Assembly: GCA_003550325.1 (NCBI GenBank)
Contig: QKWP01001063.1
Coordinates: 95,280-159,279, forward strand
Source of the DNA: Gigaspora rosea
Taxonomy: Eukaryota > Glomeromycota > Glomeromycetes > Diversisporales > Gigasporaceae
Length of the DNA: 64,000 nt
Reading direction: 5' to 3'
Every line of letters starts with the position of its first letter. Position 1 is the stretch's first letter. Of the stretch, positions 10,520 through 22,575 are shown piece by piece. The position numbers and the translations under genes were made by a program. Below the pieces are notes generated by a model. That model was given only the letters and a program-made list of their open reading frames with translations, did no database searches and was not told the origin of the DNA.

Positions 10520-11850
10520 TATAGGCTTTTACTTGTATAAATGATTGGATGTTCTTTTTGGTCTGACCTAACTAGCTAAGAGTAGCACTAATCCATAGTA
10601 AAAAGTATTAGCAGCCAAAATAAAGGTTTTTTTAAAATCTGAGTAGACCAATATAGATATAGCAGTAAATCAATCTTTTAATTTATTAAAAGCTTTCTGT
10701 TAAATATGGGTCCATTGGCATAGTTTATCTTTTGTAACAATTAATTTAGTAGTTTAGCAATAGCAAAAAAGTTTTGAATAATTGTTTATAATATCTAGCT
10801 AATCCTAAAAATAAGTGAAGTTGGGTTATATTCTATGGTAGCTAAATCTTTTGCACAGTTTTAATTTTTGTAAAATCAGAAGCTATTTCACTAAATTCAA
10901 TTATATGTCCTAAAAAAGGCAATCATTGCATTCAGAAGTTGTACTTTTCAATATTAAGATGTAATCCTACTTGCTTAATTTTTTTAAATACTTTATTTAA
11001 ATGCTTAAGGTGATTATCAAATATATGAGAATATACTATAGTATCATTTAGGTACACCATTACAAATTTCTAAGCAATCCTATCATATACTCAATTCAAT
11101 ATAGCTAGAGCATTACAAACTTTAAAAGATATCATATTGAACTTATAAGTTCTATCGCAAGTTACAAAAGTAGTCTTTTCTTTATTACAAAAGTATATAG
11201 CTACTTGCCAATATCTACTTGCAAGATCCAAAATAAAAAACCAATATGATTCGACAAGAGTATTCTGCATTTCATCAATATAAGACAGAAGGTATGCATC
11301 CTTTTTGGTAATATTATTAAGCTTCTGGTAGTTTATACAAAGTATAATTTGCTATTTTTTTTTTCTTTACTAAAACAATAGAGAAAGTTCATAAGCTATT
11401 TGAGTTTATAGTTCATTATCCATTAGATTTCTTTTTAATAAATATTTACTTGAAGGTTAGAATAAGGTTTAGAGCAAATTGGTAGTACATCTTTTGTAAA
11501 AATGCGATAAGAAACTAGTTTAGTATGTCCTAATTCATTAATACCTGTTGTAAAAATATTTGCAAACTTTTTAAATAAGTGTTTGAATTTAAGTCCTTGG
11601 TTTGCAATAAGAGAACTTGTATTTAGTAATAAGAGTATATTCTTTATAGAGAATAAGAGTATCAATACTATATACAGATACTAAATTTATAGGATAATAT
11701 TCAAAAGGTCCGCCTATATTATTTTAAATCAGTAAATAGTTTGTTATCATGCCTAGGATTATTTAAAAATTTGTATCCATTAGAAGAGTAGCAAAAATAC
11801 TATAGTCGGTACCACCTAAAGCCAACAACTTTTTATATATAGATAGGTGC
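10520..11850 (-). pseudogene. Ty3/gypsy retrotransposon relic: protease-RT-RNase H segment (minus)
   Basis: Read on the minus strand, several frames give a degenerate pol. About 11435-11620 holds the stretch before RT (FKHLFKKFANIF, then an RPY-like SKPYSNLQV). About 11190-11250 holds DLASRYWQVAI, matching the DL-x-SGYWQ block of RT. About 11020-11060 holds VYLNDTIVYS, where the YxDD-type site reads YLND. About 10890-10930 holds LPFLGHII, and 10560-10640 holds ILVYSDFKKTFILAA, the start of RNase H. Stops and frame changes are frequent and no LTR is recognised on either side, so it is an old truncated copy, unlike the fuller element at 53.9-62 kb. Confidence 0.65.
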
Positions 11851-14171
11851 AGTTGTAATAACATGATTGACTAATAAAAATGCAAAAAAATTTAATATAA
11901 ATTTAAATTTTATTAATAAATTTTAAAATTTTGTTAATAAAGTTAAATTTTGTTATATTTTTTATATATAAGTAGAGGTCTGACTTGTTCAAAAAATAAG
12001 TATTCAAATATTCATTTGTTCAATATTTTATTATTTAAATATTCATTCAAAAATTTTGAACGATATTCGAATATTTACTGAATATTCATTGAATATTAAA
12101 TATATTTTAATTTTAAAAAAGAATATTTCCAATTTACACTACAGGAGCATGGCGAACATTTGTTTTAATTGGTCAAAAAATGTAAACAAATAAACAATAT
12201 GCATAATGTAGATCATTATATAAATTTAGATATACAGTTATATGCATGATTGGCAATGATAATTAACCAATCAAATTATATATATGTACAAAAGAATTTA
12301 TTACCCAACTTATTAAAAAGTTAATATGTAAATAAATTATGAGTGAAACTATCTTTGTTTTTTATTTATTAGAATCAAAGTAATTCGATTTTATTTTATT
12401 ATTACTATATAACCTTTATTAAAGATACAATACGGCCTTTAGCTCATATAAATAATGAAACAATAATACTCATATACTGTACATACTATCAACCTACTAC
12501 TTAACCAGAAGTTACTAAGTTTTACACTATAATAGTATAATATTCAGAATAAATAAAATTAGTATAAGCTTTTTATTATAATAGTATGTTAAATGGTATA
12601 ACAAAGTTCTTTAGGTTTTTTGTTGACCATTAGAGCTTACATAACTTACAGTTAATATAACTAATACTACAATAAATAGTAAAAATATTCGCTTCTAAGT
12701 GAGGTTCTTGGGGTTATTGATTATTTTTGCACAATGAATATAGAAGTTAGGAACATTACATTTTCATAAACTATATAAATAAGTTACTGATTTATATCAG
12801 CCAAATTAGATGAATGTCAGTCTATGAATATTGGTTTTCATAGGATAGGAAGATGGTTCCTGGGTTATCATAGAAATAATGGCAATTTTTATTGCTGCTT
12901 AGGAAGCGGCAATCCTTATGAGTTTACTAGCGATACCATTGGGTGTAGTTTAAAAACAATGTTTACTAAGGCCCAGTTTAGGGACCTTAGTACTGTATCA
13001 AAATGGTATATACAAAATTAAAAATAGACCAATCACAGGCACTATTTACTATGATGTGATTTTGGGCCAAATTATGCTTTGCCTATTATGTGTATCGCAT
13101 AAAACTAAGGTCCCTAGCCGGCTAACCACATATTACTAATACTATTACTTATAATCACTATAATTAGCCGGATGAAAATAATTTTTCTAAATAATTTTTT
13201 TGTATAACACTATTTAATTTATTTATTTTTTAAACTTCATATTTTGCTTTTATTTTTTAATTTATTTTTTTTAATTGTGCAATATCCTTTAAGCGATGAT
13301 AATTTTGCAAATATACGAAAAATCAAGATATACCGGTAAAATTATTTAACTATTTGATTTGCTTCTAAGAATTCATCTTAAATTTTATTAACACCCCGAA
13401 CATTAAGTCATTTTTGTGGATCAGAATCTACACATACTTAGCTATTCAACATAAAGATACAGGCTTCGCTTTATTTCATCAATCGTTTCATTAACAATTA
13501 TTTCACCGACAGCTCGTTCAGCCAACATCTTGCTAAATTATAATTTACTCAAACATCAACTCTAACCTTATGTGATTTCGGCTAAATGAGCTGTCACTGA
13601 AATGATTGTTGCGAAATGAGTAGCACTGGCAAATTTAAAGTTCCAGAGGCAAATTCAATTCACACTCTTTATTACAGGCTTATAATCAAATCGATAACCA
13701 CCAAAAAATCTTTGTCTAGCCGACATACCCTACAAGATGGTTTTGAGGCCATAAATACTATTGGCTGGCCTAAGCTTTTGATAAACCTTCTAAGGTAAAA
13801 CTCTATAGTTTCCTTCTGATCCATTTTCATCATTCTTTAAACAATCTTAGATATGAGGTATAATTGCATAATGAGTTTGTCTAATTTCTGAAATATTTAA
13901 AAGTGGTTTAATTAATTTTCTATAAAGTTTTATAAAAAAATCCACTATTGGCATAGAATTATACGTATGATACTGTTTCATTTGCAAAATGTTCAGTACA
14001 ATACGCACCATTATTCATATGACTTTAGATTGAAATAAATTTACACTTACCAACTATTTAATATAAATAACTTTGATTCGTAATAGTTTATTAAGAACGT
14101 GTTTGTGTCTATTGCTGTAACTATATATTGGGCTTTGAAAATATGGGTCATTAGCAAATAGTGGTGAAATA
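11851..14171. other. Intergenic AT-rich sequence, no gene recognised
   Basis: Includes a degenerate ATTCAAATATTC-type tract (about 11990-12110) and a fragment of the CCACAGGTGAT MITE family (about 12120-12160). A less AT-rich stretch at 12800-13120 has a TACTAAGG/CCTTAGTA hairpin. The open frames at 12824-13021 and 13616-13798 are short and resemble nothing I recognise. Confidence 0.5.
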
Positions 14172-14307
14172 TAGTCAGACCTCTCTAAATGCAGTACAAC
14201 TAGGACTATATATAAAAATTTAGCTGACGTATACTTAGAGAGGTATTGCAAGTAAAGATATGCATTTAGGGAATCATAGAGTGTGCATTTAGAAAGGTAT
14301 AAGATTA
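14172..14307. mobile_element. Fragment of pogo-like MITE (CTCTCTAAATGCA family)
   Basis: Contains CAGACCTCTCTAAATGCAG and complementary words TGCATTTAGAAAGGTAT, the vocabulary of the complete element at 41578-41918. Ends are decayed, so boundaries are approximate. Confidence 0.45.
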
Positions 14308-14404
14308 TCGCAGATATTGTTCAATGTTCAAATATTTAATTGGTCGATATTTGTGTATGAAATAAAGAAATAAGCTATAAATAAAAATCAACATACTAAC
14401 CTGC

Positions 14405-15300
14405 GGGTCGATAGCATAGCGGTTATGCTCCCAGGTTGCAAATTGAAGGTTGCCAGTTCAAATCCTCCCAGAGCCGAAATGAATAAGCCAGCCGGTTAGG
14501 GAACTGATCGATTGACGGACTTAATTGGGCAGCTGCCATTATCAAATCTGTGGCAGTGAAGCGAAACGAGTTAGAACCTGATTTGGATTAACCGAAGTCA
14601 TGAGGGGGCATCCATAAATAACGTTATGTTTGAGGGGGGTCCCCCAAAATATAACAATTTTCCATTATATAGGGGGGGTCCCCCAACATAATGCAATTTT
14701 TTTATTAAAATTTGTCTAAAACTTGACCCAGTGGTCCAAATTAGATGATTTTAGTACCATTCGAATCGTCTCGAGAAGAGGATTCGAATGGTACCAATTT
14801 CATTTGATTTGGATTACTGGATCACGTTTTATTAACGAAATACTATTGGTTATTATATTTTTTTTATAAAATTACTATAAAATCAATAGTATTTCGTTAA
14901 TAAAACGTGTTCAAGTAATCCAAATGAAATGATTTTGGTACCATTGGATTCGTCTCATAGAGACGAATCGAATGGTACCAAAATAATCCAAATTGGACTA
15001 CTGGATCATAATATATTCAAGTTTTTGTAAAATTTTATATATAAATATACGGATTTTGAAAAATTTTTTTATATAGTAGGGGGGGTCTAGTGCTACTATG
15101 AGGGGGTACATAATGTTATTTATAGATGCCCTCTGAGACGTAATGTGAGGCCTAAGTCTGATATTCATGATACTACATGAACTCATGCCGCAAGTTCGGC
15201 TAAGAGGTTAAAATCCTTTAGTTGTACTTAATATGACTATTCCGGTAGTTGGTGATACCAAATGCCAATAATTACTAAATATGCTTTTGCAAGATTTCTC
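14405..15300 (+). mobile_element. tRNA-derived SINE (family A, copy 1), split by a MITE
   Basis: Begins with a tRNA-like head: GGGTCGATAGCATAGCGG carries an RNA polymerase III A box (TAGCATAGCGG, 14412-14422), and GTTCAAATCC at 14456-14465 is the B box 34 bases further on. The body (to 14604, resuming at 15134) matches, in reverse, 41921-42414, including the run ACGTAATGTGAGGCC; related heads occur at 42414 and about 55275. A 529-bp MITE separates GAAGTCA from GACGTAATG. Because the head is followed by a non-tRNA body, it is a SINE and not a functional tRNA gene. The 3' end is not well defined. Confidence 0.7.
14605..15133. mobile_element. GGGGGCATC-family MITE nested in the SINE
   Basis: 529 bp with ends GGGGGCATCCATAAATAACG and GAGGGCATCTATAAATAACA (inward) and a 3-bp duplication TGA (14602-14604, 15134-15136). 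G-rich ends and a 3-bp duplication suggest PIF/Harbinger relatives. Inside are two strong palindromes with GGTACCATTCGA-type arms (about 14750-14800 and 14935-14985). Relatives lie at 44560-45224 and 47571-48044. Confidence 0.75.
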
Positions 15301-16162
15301 ATTTTTATATTGCCCGTATAATTCACTTTAAATCCGCTTGAATCTATGTTAATAAATGGTGATTTGTTTTAATACTCCATGCAGTTGGCAAAACAATATC
15401 ATTATATAAAGTTAAAAGCTCAATTTGAGTTTTTGATGAAATCAAGCTTGAGAATACACAAACGATGTATACATATAGTTTGACTATACCTTAAACGAAA
15501 AAACAATGAACTAGACCAGTCCTATGTGATCTTCCAAAAAAGAAAAACCATATCTTAGTTATTTAACTAGCAAGTCAAAATATATTATATGTTTAGAAAG
15601 GTTTGTAAAATCAACGTTCCTTAATCTATTGGAATATGATATATTTGCCTTTGTAAATAGTAATTTTTTAAGAGGAATTTATTTAAAGATCATGAGGTGT
15701 AATTAATCAGTCTGTACTACAACTTTCAAGAGTATTTGGACCCAAATACTGTTGGTTAGTAAAGTACTACTATGTCACTAGTTGCAGTTTGAAAGCAAAA
15801 AAAAATGTTTATACATGTACAGTATAACGATTAATACCCAATTAACTCATTCATTATACTGTATTACTATATTACTTGCCTAAATTTGCCTTCTAAATAA
15901 AGCTTTTAGGCATACTGATCTATACTGATCTTTTTTCCAAAAGACATATAAAGGGTTAAAGAACACTATAATATGTTCTAAAAAAATTTTATTATGTGAA
16001 ACTACAAGTTGCCAATTGATGATATGGTTTTATATAGTGAGGATTACTTTAAAATTTTTTATATTGTGTAACCCAATGATCTTCAAGCCAATCAAATCGA
16101 ATGTCCACTATGCTACAATAACTAGAATTACTTTGTCAGTAAAATGAGCTTCAGTGAAATAA
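15301..16162. other. Intergenic sequence, nothing recognised
   Basis: AT-rich DNA without a convincing reading frame, repeat end or RNA gene. Confidence 0.5.
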
Positions 16163-16290
16163 GGGTGCTGCCAGGAATCAGCTGATTTGATTTTGGCCAA
16201 AATTTTGATTCCCCTATTTTAGTCAGGTTTTCATATTAAATTTCCAGTTTTTCAGCCCCCCCAGGAAATCAGCTGATTTCTGGCCCTCCC
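16163..16290 (+). mobile_element. MITE, ATCAGCTGATTT family (copy 2)
   Basis: 128 bp flanked by TAA on both sides (16160-16162, 16291-16293). Ends are GGGTGCTGCCAGGAATCAGC and the complement of a sequence ending CTGGCCCTCCC. Both halves contain ATCAGCTGATTT. Confidence 0.7.
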
Positions 16291-16511
16291 TAAACAGTCA
16301 GTAAAATGAACTTGTCAGTGAATAATTGTCGGTAAAATGTTATGTCGGTGAAGTGATTGTCGATTAATTGATTGCCACCTATTATAGGGTTACTAAAAAA
16401 GGGGAAGAATCTGCAAAAAAACTTCAAAAATAAACAAAAATTACTATAAATAGAAAAGATCTGCATAAAACCCTCAAAAATAAGCAAACTCATACCTGAC
16501 CTATTTATGTA

Positions 16512-16824
16512 CCGTATATTCCCGAAAATAAGCCATCCTTTTTTGCTCAATTTTGACCCCAAAAAATTGGGGTAGCTTATTTTTAGCGTATAGATATTTT
16601 TGAAAAAATTGAAAAACATACTAATAAAAAGTTGTTCAAATGATACCAAATTTTTACTGTAAGTGTATTTTGATGCGCTAAACAACTTTACTTAATTGAA
16701 CTTTTGAAGTTTACTTAGTAAAAAAAAGTTTTATATGTAGCAACTGCCAACGCATTTTTTTTGATTTTTGAAAAAATCAGGGGGTGGCTTATTTTCGGCG
16801 TAGCTTATTTTCGGGAATTTACAG
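16512..16824. mobile_element. TA-inserting MITE with CCCGAAAATAAGC ends
   Basis: 313 bp with inverted ends CCGTATATTCCCGAAAATAA and the complement of a right end TTATTTTCGGGAATTTACAG, flanked by TA. GCTTATTTT words repeat inside both arms. The TA duplication suggests a Tc1/mariner-type origin. The open frame crossing it on the minus strand is incidental. Confidence 0.7.
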
Positions 16825-17732
16825 TATATTTTGGGGTCCTGCTATAAGTTATTTAAAATTTTTTTAAAAAAAATTTTTTAAAAAAAAGTATTATTATCTT
16901 TGATAATTGGTTAAATTTTATTAAATATTAAAGCTTATATATAAAATATGGTTAATCAGCTCTGATAAAAAGTGGATAAAAGTTTTAAAAAGTTTATATT
17001 AAAGCTAATGCAACCTCTATATGTATTGTTCGGGTCCTATCGGATCCCAATATGGATTCAGATTCAGTAGTACTTATAAATCATGAATCTGGATCCGATC
17101 TGAACACTGGATCCGAATTGGATCTGGCTCCTTGGATTAGATCTGTGGAACACTACAGCTGACCCACTTACCCCTTGAAATTAGCTAATTTCTAGAAGCC
17201 CCCTTATCATTTGTGAAAGTCATTGTTTAACAGAAGTCATTGTTTGCAAGAATCATTATTGTAGAAATTATCAGTTGATAATTGTAGAAATTATCGATTA
17301 TAGAAGTCGTCAGTTTCAGGAGTTATCATACTTTGCTTTCTTTTGTAGATGTAGAACTCAGTTTTCAAATTTGTTAGAGTCAGATAATTGGAATTCTCAT
17401 GCACTCAGTGCTATGTTTAGATAGGTCTTCTATGATATTTATAGTAGTTTGCTACATTGTTTTGCAGCAGGTTTTATTCAATACTTCACAATGATTTCTG
17501 CTTAGTACTATATTACTTACAATTTTTTTCTTTGTATATTTAGATGAAAGTTCTATTATGTTTATTGTAGTTTGTTATATTGTTTTATAATGGGTTTTGT
17601 ACAACACTTTATAGTAATTTTCTGTATAGGTTTTTTGCCTAAATCCCTATATAGTATTGTATATAGTTTATACAATATATATGTAGTTATTATGTATTTT
17701 GCTATAATTATAAGTAGTGTTGTTTATGATTA
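16825..17732. other. Intergenic sequence, no gene recognised
   Basis: Contains a patch of GGATCC/GGATCT inverted words (about 17030-17160) that may be a MITE remnant. Otherwise plain AT-rich DNA. Confidence 0.45.
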
Positions 17733-18127
17733 GGGGAGTGCCATTTATCACCTGATTTTTTAGGCAGGTGGGGGTAGAGCAATTATCAGGTCCTATATAT
17801 AATATAATATATATAATATATATAAATATATATTTATATATATTATTATATATATATAATTTTTAATATTGAATAACTTTTGATCCACCAGCCCATTTTT
17901 GATGATTTAACTACCAAAATGTTTGCCTCATTGAGACGATTCTAACAAGCCTAAAATCACTAAATTCTAATCACAAGATCCTAAAATCAACAAAGATTTG
18001 TATTCTATAAACAATTAATAATTAGATATGACTAATTCAGTGCACCTAAGTTCTATGATGAATACCATGTGCTATATCGATCAGAATCAGATTATTTTGG
18101 TGCCATTCAATTCGTCTCATTGAGACT

Positions 18128-20105
18128 AGTGCTCCTAGGTCCGGTCTGGGTCCAGTCCAGAATCAGACCAGACTCAGACTCTAAATTTTACTAATTTCAG
18201 ACTTCAGACTAGACTTAACTATGAGTCCGGTCCGGGTCTGGTCCGAAATCTGCAGACTTGTCTGAGTCCGAATATAATTATATGTATTTTTTAGCACTGA
18301 ACAAGTTTACTTAGTACATTTTGTTAGAATAAATTAGTAAAATTTTATGAAACATAAGATTTTATAGAATTTTATTAATAAAATTCTATAAAATCTTATA
18401 ATTTGCAAATTTTTATTAATTAATTCTAACAAAATGCACTAAGTAAACTTGTTCAACACCTAAAATGTATTAAAACGGCTGGTTTGTTTTTATTTTACTT
18501 GAAATTTGGAGAAAATGTGCATAATTTTGGATTTTTGATCAAAAAAGTCAAATTTAAGCATCTTTTCTCCAAATTTCAAGTAAACTAAAAACTACCCTGC
18601 TGATTTTATGTATTCTTAGGTGCTAAACAAGTTTACTTAGTGCGTTTTGTTAGAATTAATTAAGAAAAATTCGTGAATCATAAGATTTTATAGAATTTTA
18701 TTAATAAAATTCTATAAAATCTTATGATTCATAAAATTTACTAATTAATAATTCTAACAAAACACACTAAGTAAACTTGTTTAGCACCTAAAAATACATT
18801 AAATCGGCAGGGTTGTTTTTATTTTACTTGAAATTTGGAGAAAAGATGCATAATTTTGGATTTTTGATCAAAAAAGTCAAATTTAAGCATCTTTTCTCCA
18901 AATTTCAAGNNNNNNNNNNNNNNNNNNNNNNNNNNNNNNNNNNNNNNNNNNNNNNNNNNNNNNNNNNNNNNNNNNNNNNNNNNNNNNNNNNNNNNNNNNN
19001 NNNNNNNNNNNNNNNNNNNNNNNNNNNNNNNNNNNNNNNNNNNNNNNNNNNNNNNNNNNNNNNNNNNNNNNNNNNNNNNNNNNNNNNNNNNNNNNNNNNN
19101 NNNNNNNNNNNNNNNNNNNNNNNNNNNNNNNNNNNNNNNNNNNNNNNNNNNNNNNNNNNNNNNNNNNNNNNNNNNNNNNNNNNNNNNNNNNNNNNNNNNN
19201 NNNNNNNNNNNNNNNNNNNNNNNNNNNNNNNNNNNNNNNNNNNNNNNNNNNNNNNNNNNNNNNNNNNNNNNNNNNNNNNNNNNNNNNNNNNNNNNNNNNN
19301 NNNNNNNNNNNNNNNNNNNNNNNNNNNNNNNNNNNNNNNNNNNNNNNNNNNNNNNNNNNNNNNNNNNNNNNNNNNNNNNNNNNNNNNNNNNNNNNNNNNN
19401 NNNNNNNNNNNNNNNNNNNNNNNNNNNNNNNNNNNNNNNNNNNNNNNNNNNNNNNNNNNNNNNNNNNNNNNNNNNNNNNNNNNNNNNNNNNNNNNNNNNN
19501 NNNNNNNNNNNNNNNNNNNNNNNNNNNNNNNNNNNNNNNNNNNNNNNNNNNNNNNNNNNNNNNNNNNNNNNNNNNNNNNNNNNNNNNNNNNNNNNNNNNN
19601 NNNNNNNNNNNNNNNNNNNNNNNNNNNNNNNNNNNNNNNNNNNNNNNNNNNNNNNNNNNNNNNNNNNNNNNNNNNNNNNNNNNNNNNNNNNNNNNNNNNN
19701 NNNNNNNNNNNNNNNNNNNNNNNNNNNNNNNNNNNNNNNNNNNNNNNNNNNNNNNNNNNNNNNNNNNNNNNNNNNNNNNNNNNNNNNNNNNNNNNNNNNN
19801 NNNNNNNNNNNNNNNNNNNNNNNNNNNNNNNNNNNNNNNNNNNNNNNNNNNNNNNNNNNNNNNNNNNNNNNNNNNNNNNNNNNNNNNNNNNNNNGTTAGA
19901 ATTAATTAATAAAAATTTGCGAATTATAAGATTTTATAGAATTTTATTAATAAAATTCTATAAAATCTTATGATTCATAAAATTTTACTAATTTATTCTA
20001 ACAAAATGCACTAAGTAAACTTGTTCAGCACCAAAAAATACATATAAATATATTTGGACTCAGACCAGCTGCAGACTCGGACCAGACCCAGACCAGACTC
20101 TTACT
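18128..20105. repeat. GGTCCGGTCTGGGTCC-bordered repeat enclosing a satellite
   Basis: GC-richer blocks of repeated CAGACC/GGTCTG words at 18128-18275 and 20055-20105 are mutually inverted and enclose the hairpin array. They may be the ends of a separate palindromic transposon, but no target duplication was found. Confidence 0.4.
18288..20034. repeat. Palindromic tandem satellite (about 320 bp unit) containing a scaffold gap
   Basis: Each unit consists of two consecutive hairpins. Hairpin A starts CAAGTTTACTTAGT and ends ACTAAGTAAACTTG, with a central ATTTTATAGAATTTTATTAA palindrome. Hairpin B has arms ACTTGAAATTTGGAGAAAA and its complement. Unit 1 begins about 18290 and unit 2 about 18613. 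N runs from 18910 to 19894, then hairpin A resumes at 19895. A diverged copy lies at 22236-22575. Such self-complementary arrays are hard to assemble. Confidence 0.8.
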
Positions 20106-20149
20106 TGACTAAAAAGTCTGAATATAAAAAATAAATTTACTTAGTAATT

Positions 20150-20512
20150 TTAAAAAGAATATTTCTAATTTATACCACAGGTGATTATCACCTATAGTCA
20201 ATTTGCCAATTAAATTTCAGATCAGGTGTAACATGTAAATCAATCTTTGTGTAACAAAAACAAAGAAATTTTTAAAAAATTGCTAAAATTGCTTCTAGCC
20301 TAAAAACTTGCCTATAAAACTACTTTTTTTTTATGCAAAAAAAAATTCCTTGTAAAATTTTGGTATAAACTATGCCCCTGCTCTATTCCAGTTCTTACAC
20401 TTACCCTAATATTAAAAAAATTTAACTTTTACTTAATAAAAATTGTTTGTTTTTATTTATTTATTTATTACAGGTGATAATCACCTGTGGTGAACATTAG
20501 TTAATTTCTTTT
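20150..20512. mobile_element. MITE, CCACAGGTGATAATCACCTG family (copy 1)
   Basis: One end is TATACCACAGGTGATTATCACC, the other ACAGGTGATAATCACCTGTG; each end is itself a small palindrome. The internal text (TTGTAAAATTTTGGTATAAA) matches copies at 27490-27760, 30415-30660 and 42485-42790. It is non-coding. Target duplication unclear. Confidence 0.6.
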
Positions 20513-20785
20513 AAAAATTACTATTAAAATTACACAAAAGGTGAACGATCTTGGGATCCTGTGATTGAATTTTGGTGGTTTTAGGCTTGTTAGAATCGTC
20601 TCACTAAGATGGACATTTTGATAATTGAATCATCCAAAACAGACTAGTAGATCAAAAGTTATCCAATTTTTAATATATATATATTATTAAATTTTAACCA
20701 ATCAAATGCTTAGAAAAATTATCAGGTGGGGGTAGGGAGTCAGCTACTTAGTGAAACCCTAATCAGGTGATTTCTGACGCTCCCC

Positions 20786-21039
20786 TTAGTGTTAAGGTTA
20801 AAGTTGGTTAAAGTAAGATGATTAAATTGGATTAGAGTATAGTTAGTTGGACTATGTTAATTATGTTTTAAAAGTGTCAATTTACAGTTTATAAATAAAT
20901 TTTTTTTTTTTTTAATATTAGGAGTGTAGCTTCTGCCCCAAACTTTATTAATATTTAAGTAGATTGACATTTGGTAGTGCTATAAATACATACATATTAT
21001 ATACAAGTATTGAGACTAGGACTTTAGCCTATAAACCTT
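20786..21039. other. Spacer with a poly-T run, no gene
   Basis: AT-rich spacer between the Harbinger-type element and a B retroposon. The T-run at 20901-20913 could be the tail of an unidentified minus-strand retroposon. Confidence 0.4.
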
Positions 21040-22205
21040 TTATCTATAGCTAAAAACCACCAGAGCCTTCTATATTCTCATTTATATAGTTGACCTGGAT
21101 TTGTACGTCCCTTTTCAACCAACAATCAATATTCACATGTCCGCTACTTTACCCACATTTCCTAATTCATTACTTCCAATTTGGTGTGTATTGCCAGGTA
21201 GGCGCTTTATGCTTCCAAGTTGATGTATCTAAAATCTGGTTACCCAAAAAATCTCTTACTAGAGTACTTCTCAGGGATTTATATCTCAAGCCATGCAGCT
21301 GCCTCTACCACATTGAGTAAGTATCTCAAGCCTGCATGCTACCACAACTGGCCAGTTTTCTGTAACTTGAGGACCCAGGATTTAATGTTCCAAATTTGAA
21401 AATGTGCAAACGACTGTACTTCCCGCTATAGTAGCGAGGTATCTGGGCATGTTTTGCAAATGCTTCTAGTACCAAATATAGTTGGATGGCATTATAAGGC
21501 TAGGGAGAACCTGATCACTACTGCATGCACTTATACCAGCATATACCCGTATTGGTGGTCCTAGATCCTCTTAGCGTCCGAAAACTCTCATATGGGTACT
21601 CCCAGAGCTCCTGATACCTATATTTCTGCTTCTTATTAGCTGATTAGTTCTATCTGCCCTTGCGAAGTTCACTAAACCCTAGTACCCGGTCAGTCACTTT
21701 TTGGATCCTTTTCTCCAGTCATTCCAGACTACCAATCCAGTTGGCCTGGAAGGATTGGTCCGCCAGGCTTTAGATGCCTAAGGTTTCTCTCTTTGGTTCA
21801 TGCTTCTATAACACATGATTTTTTCTTCCGGTGCGACTCTAGCGGCCAGGTTAGTGGGCTTCTTTTGCTATAGAGGCTCTTGCCCATTCAGATTTTCTAG
21901 TTAGTCACCGCTAAGATCCTTTTTCCTAGTATCATCAAAAGTCCAGCTACTTCTCTACTTGGAACTTGCCAAACAGGATTCAATTGTTCTGGTCCCTTGG
22001 ATTTGTTTGTATAACTTACACAACTACGCCAAAGCTCTCATTCAAGATAGTGGTACCAATGTTATAGGTAATATATTTGACAAATCAATAAACAAATATT
22101 ACTATAATACAGGCCTATTTTCCAATTCGGCTCTAGTGGGATTTGAACTCTAGACCTGCCTCTTGAAGAGTAACAACCAGAAAGCTTCTCTATATCACCA
22201 CGCCC
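21040..22205 (-). mobile_element. tRNA-derived retroposon family B, copy 1 (minus)
   Basis: At the right end, the minus strand reads as a tRNA-like head (22130-22205) with a B box GAGTTCAAATCCC (complement of 22138-22150). The body shares with 2865-3499 and 47310-48710 many words such as AGGTTCACTCCAACCC-like text and a GGTACC-rich region. The body is over 1 kb, long for a SINE. No reverse transcriptase was seen. The left end is approximate. Confidence 0.55.
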
Positions 22206-22235
22206 TTTGTTCATAACTAAATTATTGTATATTTG

Positions 22236-22575
22236 GCGCTGAACAAGTTTACTTAATGTATGAAGTTAAAATTAATTAGTAAAATTTTGTTAATCATAAG
22301 ATTTTATAAAATTTTATTAATAAAATTCTATAAAATCTTAAAATTCACAAATATTTATTAATTAATTCTAACTTTATGCACTAAGCAAACTTGTTCAGAA
22401 TCTAATAATACATTAAATTGGCATATTCTTTTTTATTTTACTTGAAATTTGGAGAAAAGATGCTTAAATTTGACTTTTTTGATCAAAAATTATGCATTTA
22501 ATTTCTAAAATTCAAGTAAAATAAAAATAATTATGCCGATTTAATGTATTTTTGGATGCTAAACAAGTTTATTTA
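22236..22575. repeat. Single diverged unit of the two-hairpin satellite
   Basis: Carries hairpin A (CAAGTTTACTTAATG to TGCACTAAGCAAACTTG) followed by hairpin B (ACTTGAAATTTGGAGAAAAG and a shortened complementary arm), then the start of another A arm. The same unit is repeated in the downstream duplicate. Confidence 0.65.

Larger units (their letters stand above)
17733..20785. mobile_element. Harbinger-type element with TTA duplication, expanded by nested insertions
   Basis: The left end GGGGAGTGCCATTTATCACC follows TTA (17730-17732) and the right end (complement GGGGAGCGTCAGAAATCACC) precedes TTA (20786-20788). Both arms carry the family core: ATGATTT-n-CTACCAAAATG, GAGACGATTCTAACAAGCCT and CACAAGATCCTAAAATC on the left (17880-18010), with the complementary words on the right (20540-20680). 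About 2.5 kb of foreign repeats, including a gap, separates the arms, whereas intact relatives are only several hundred bp. Confidence 0.6.

Noticed and set aside
14405-14475. A tRNA gene
   Set aside because: A and B boxes are present, but the head continues into a repeated non-tRNA body and occurs at several places, so it is a SINE.
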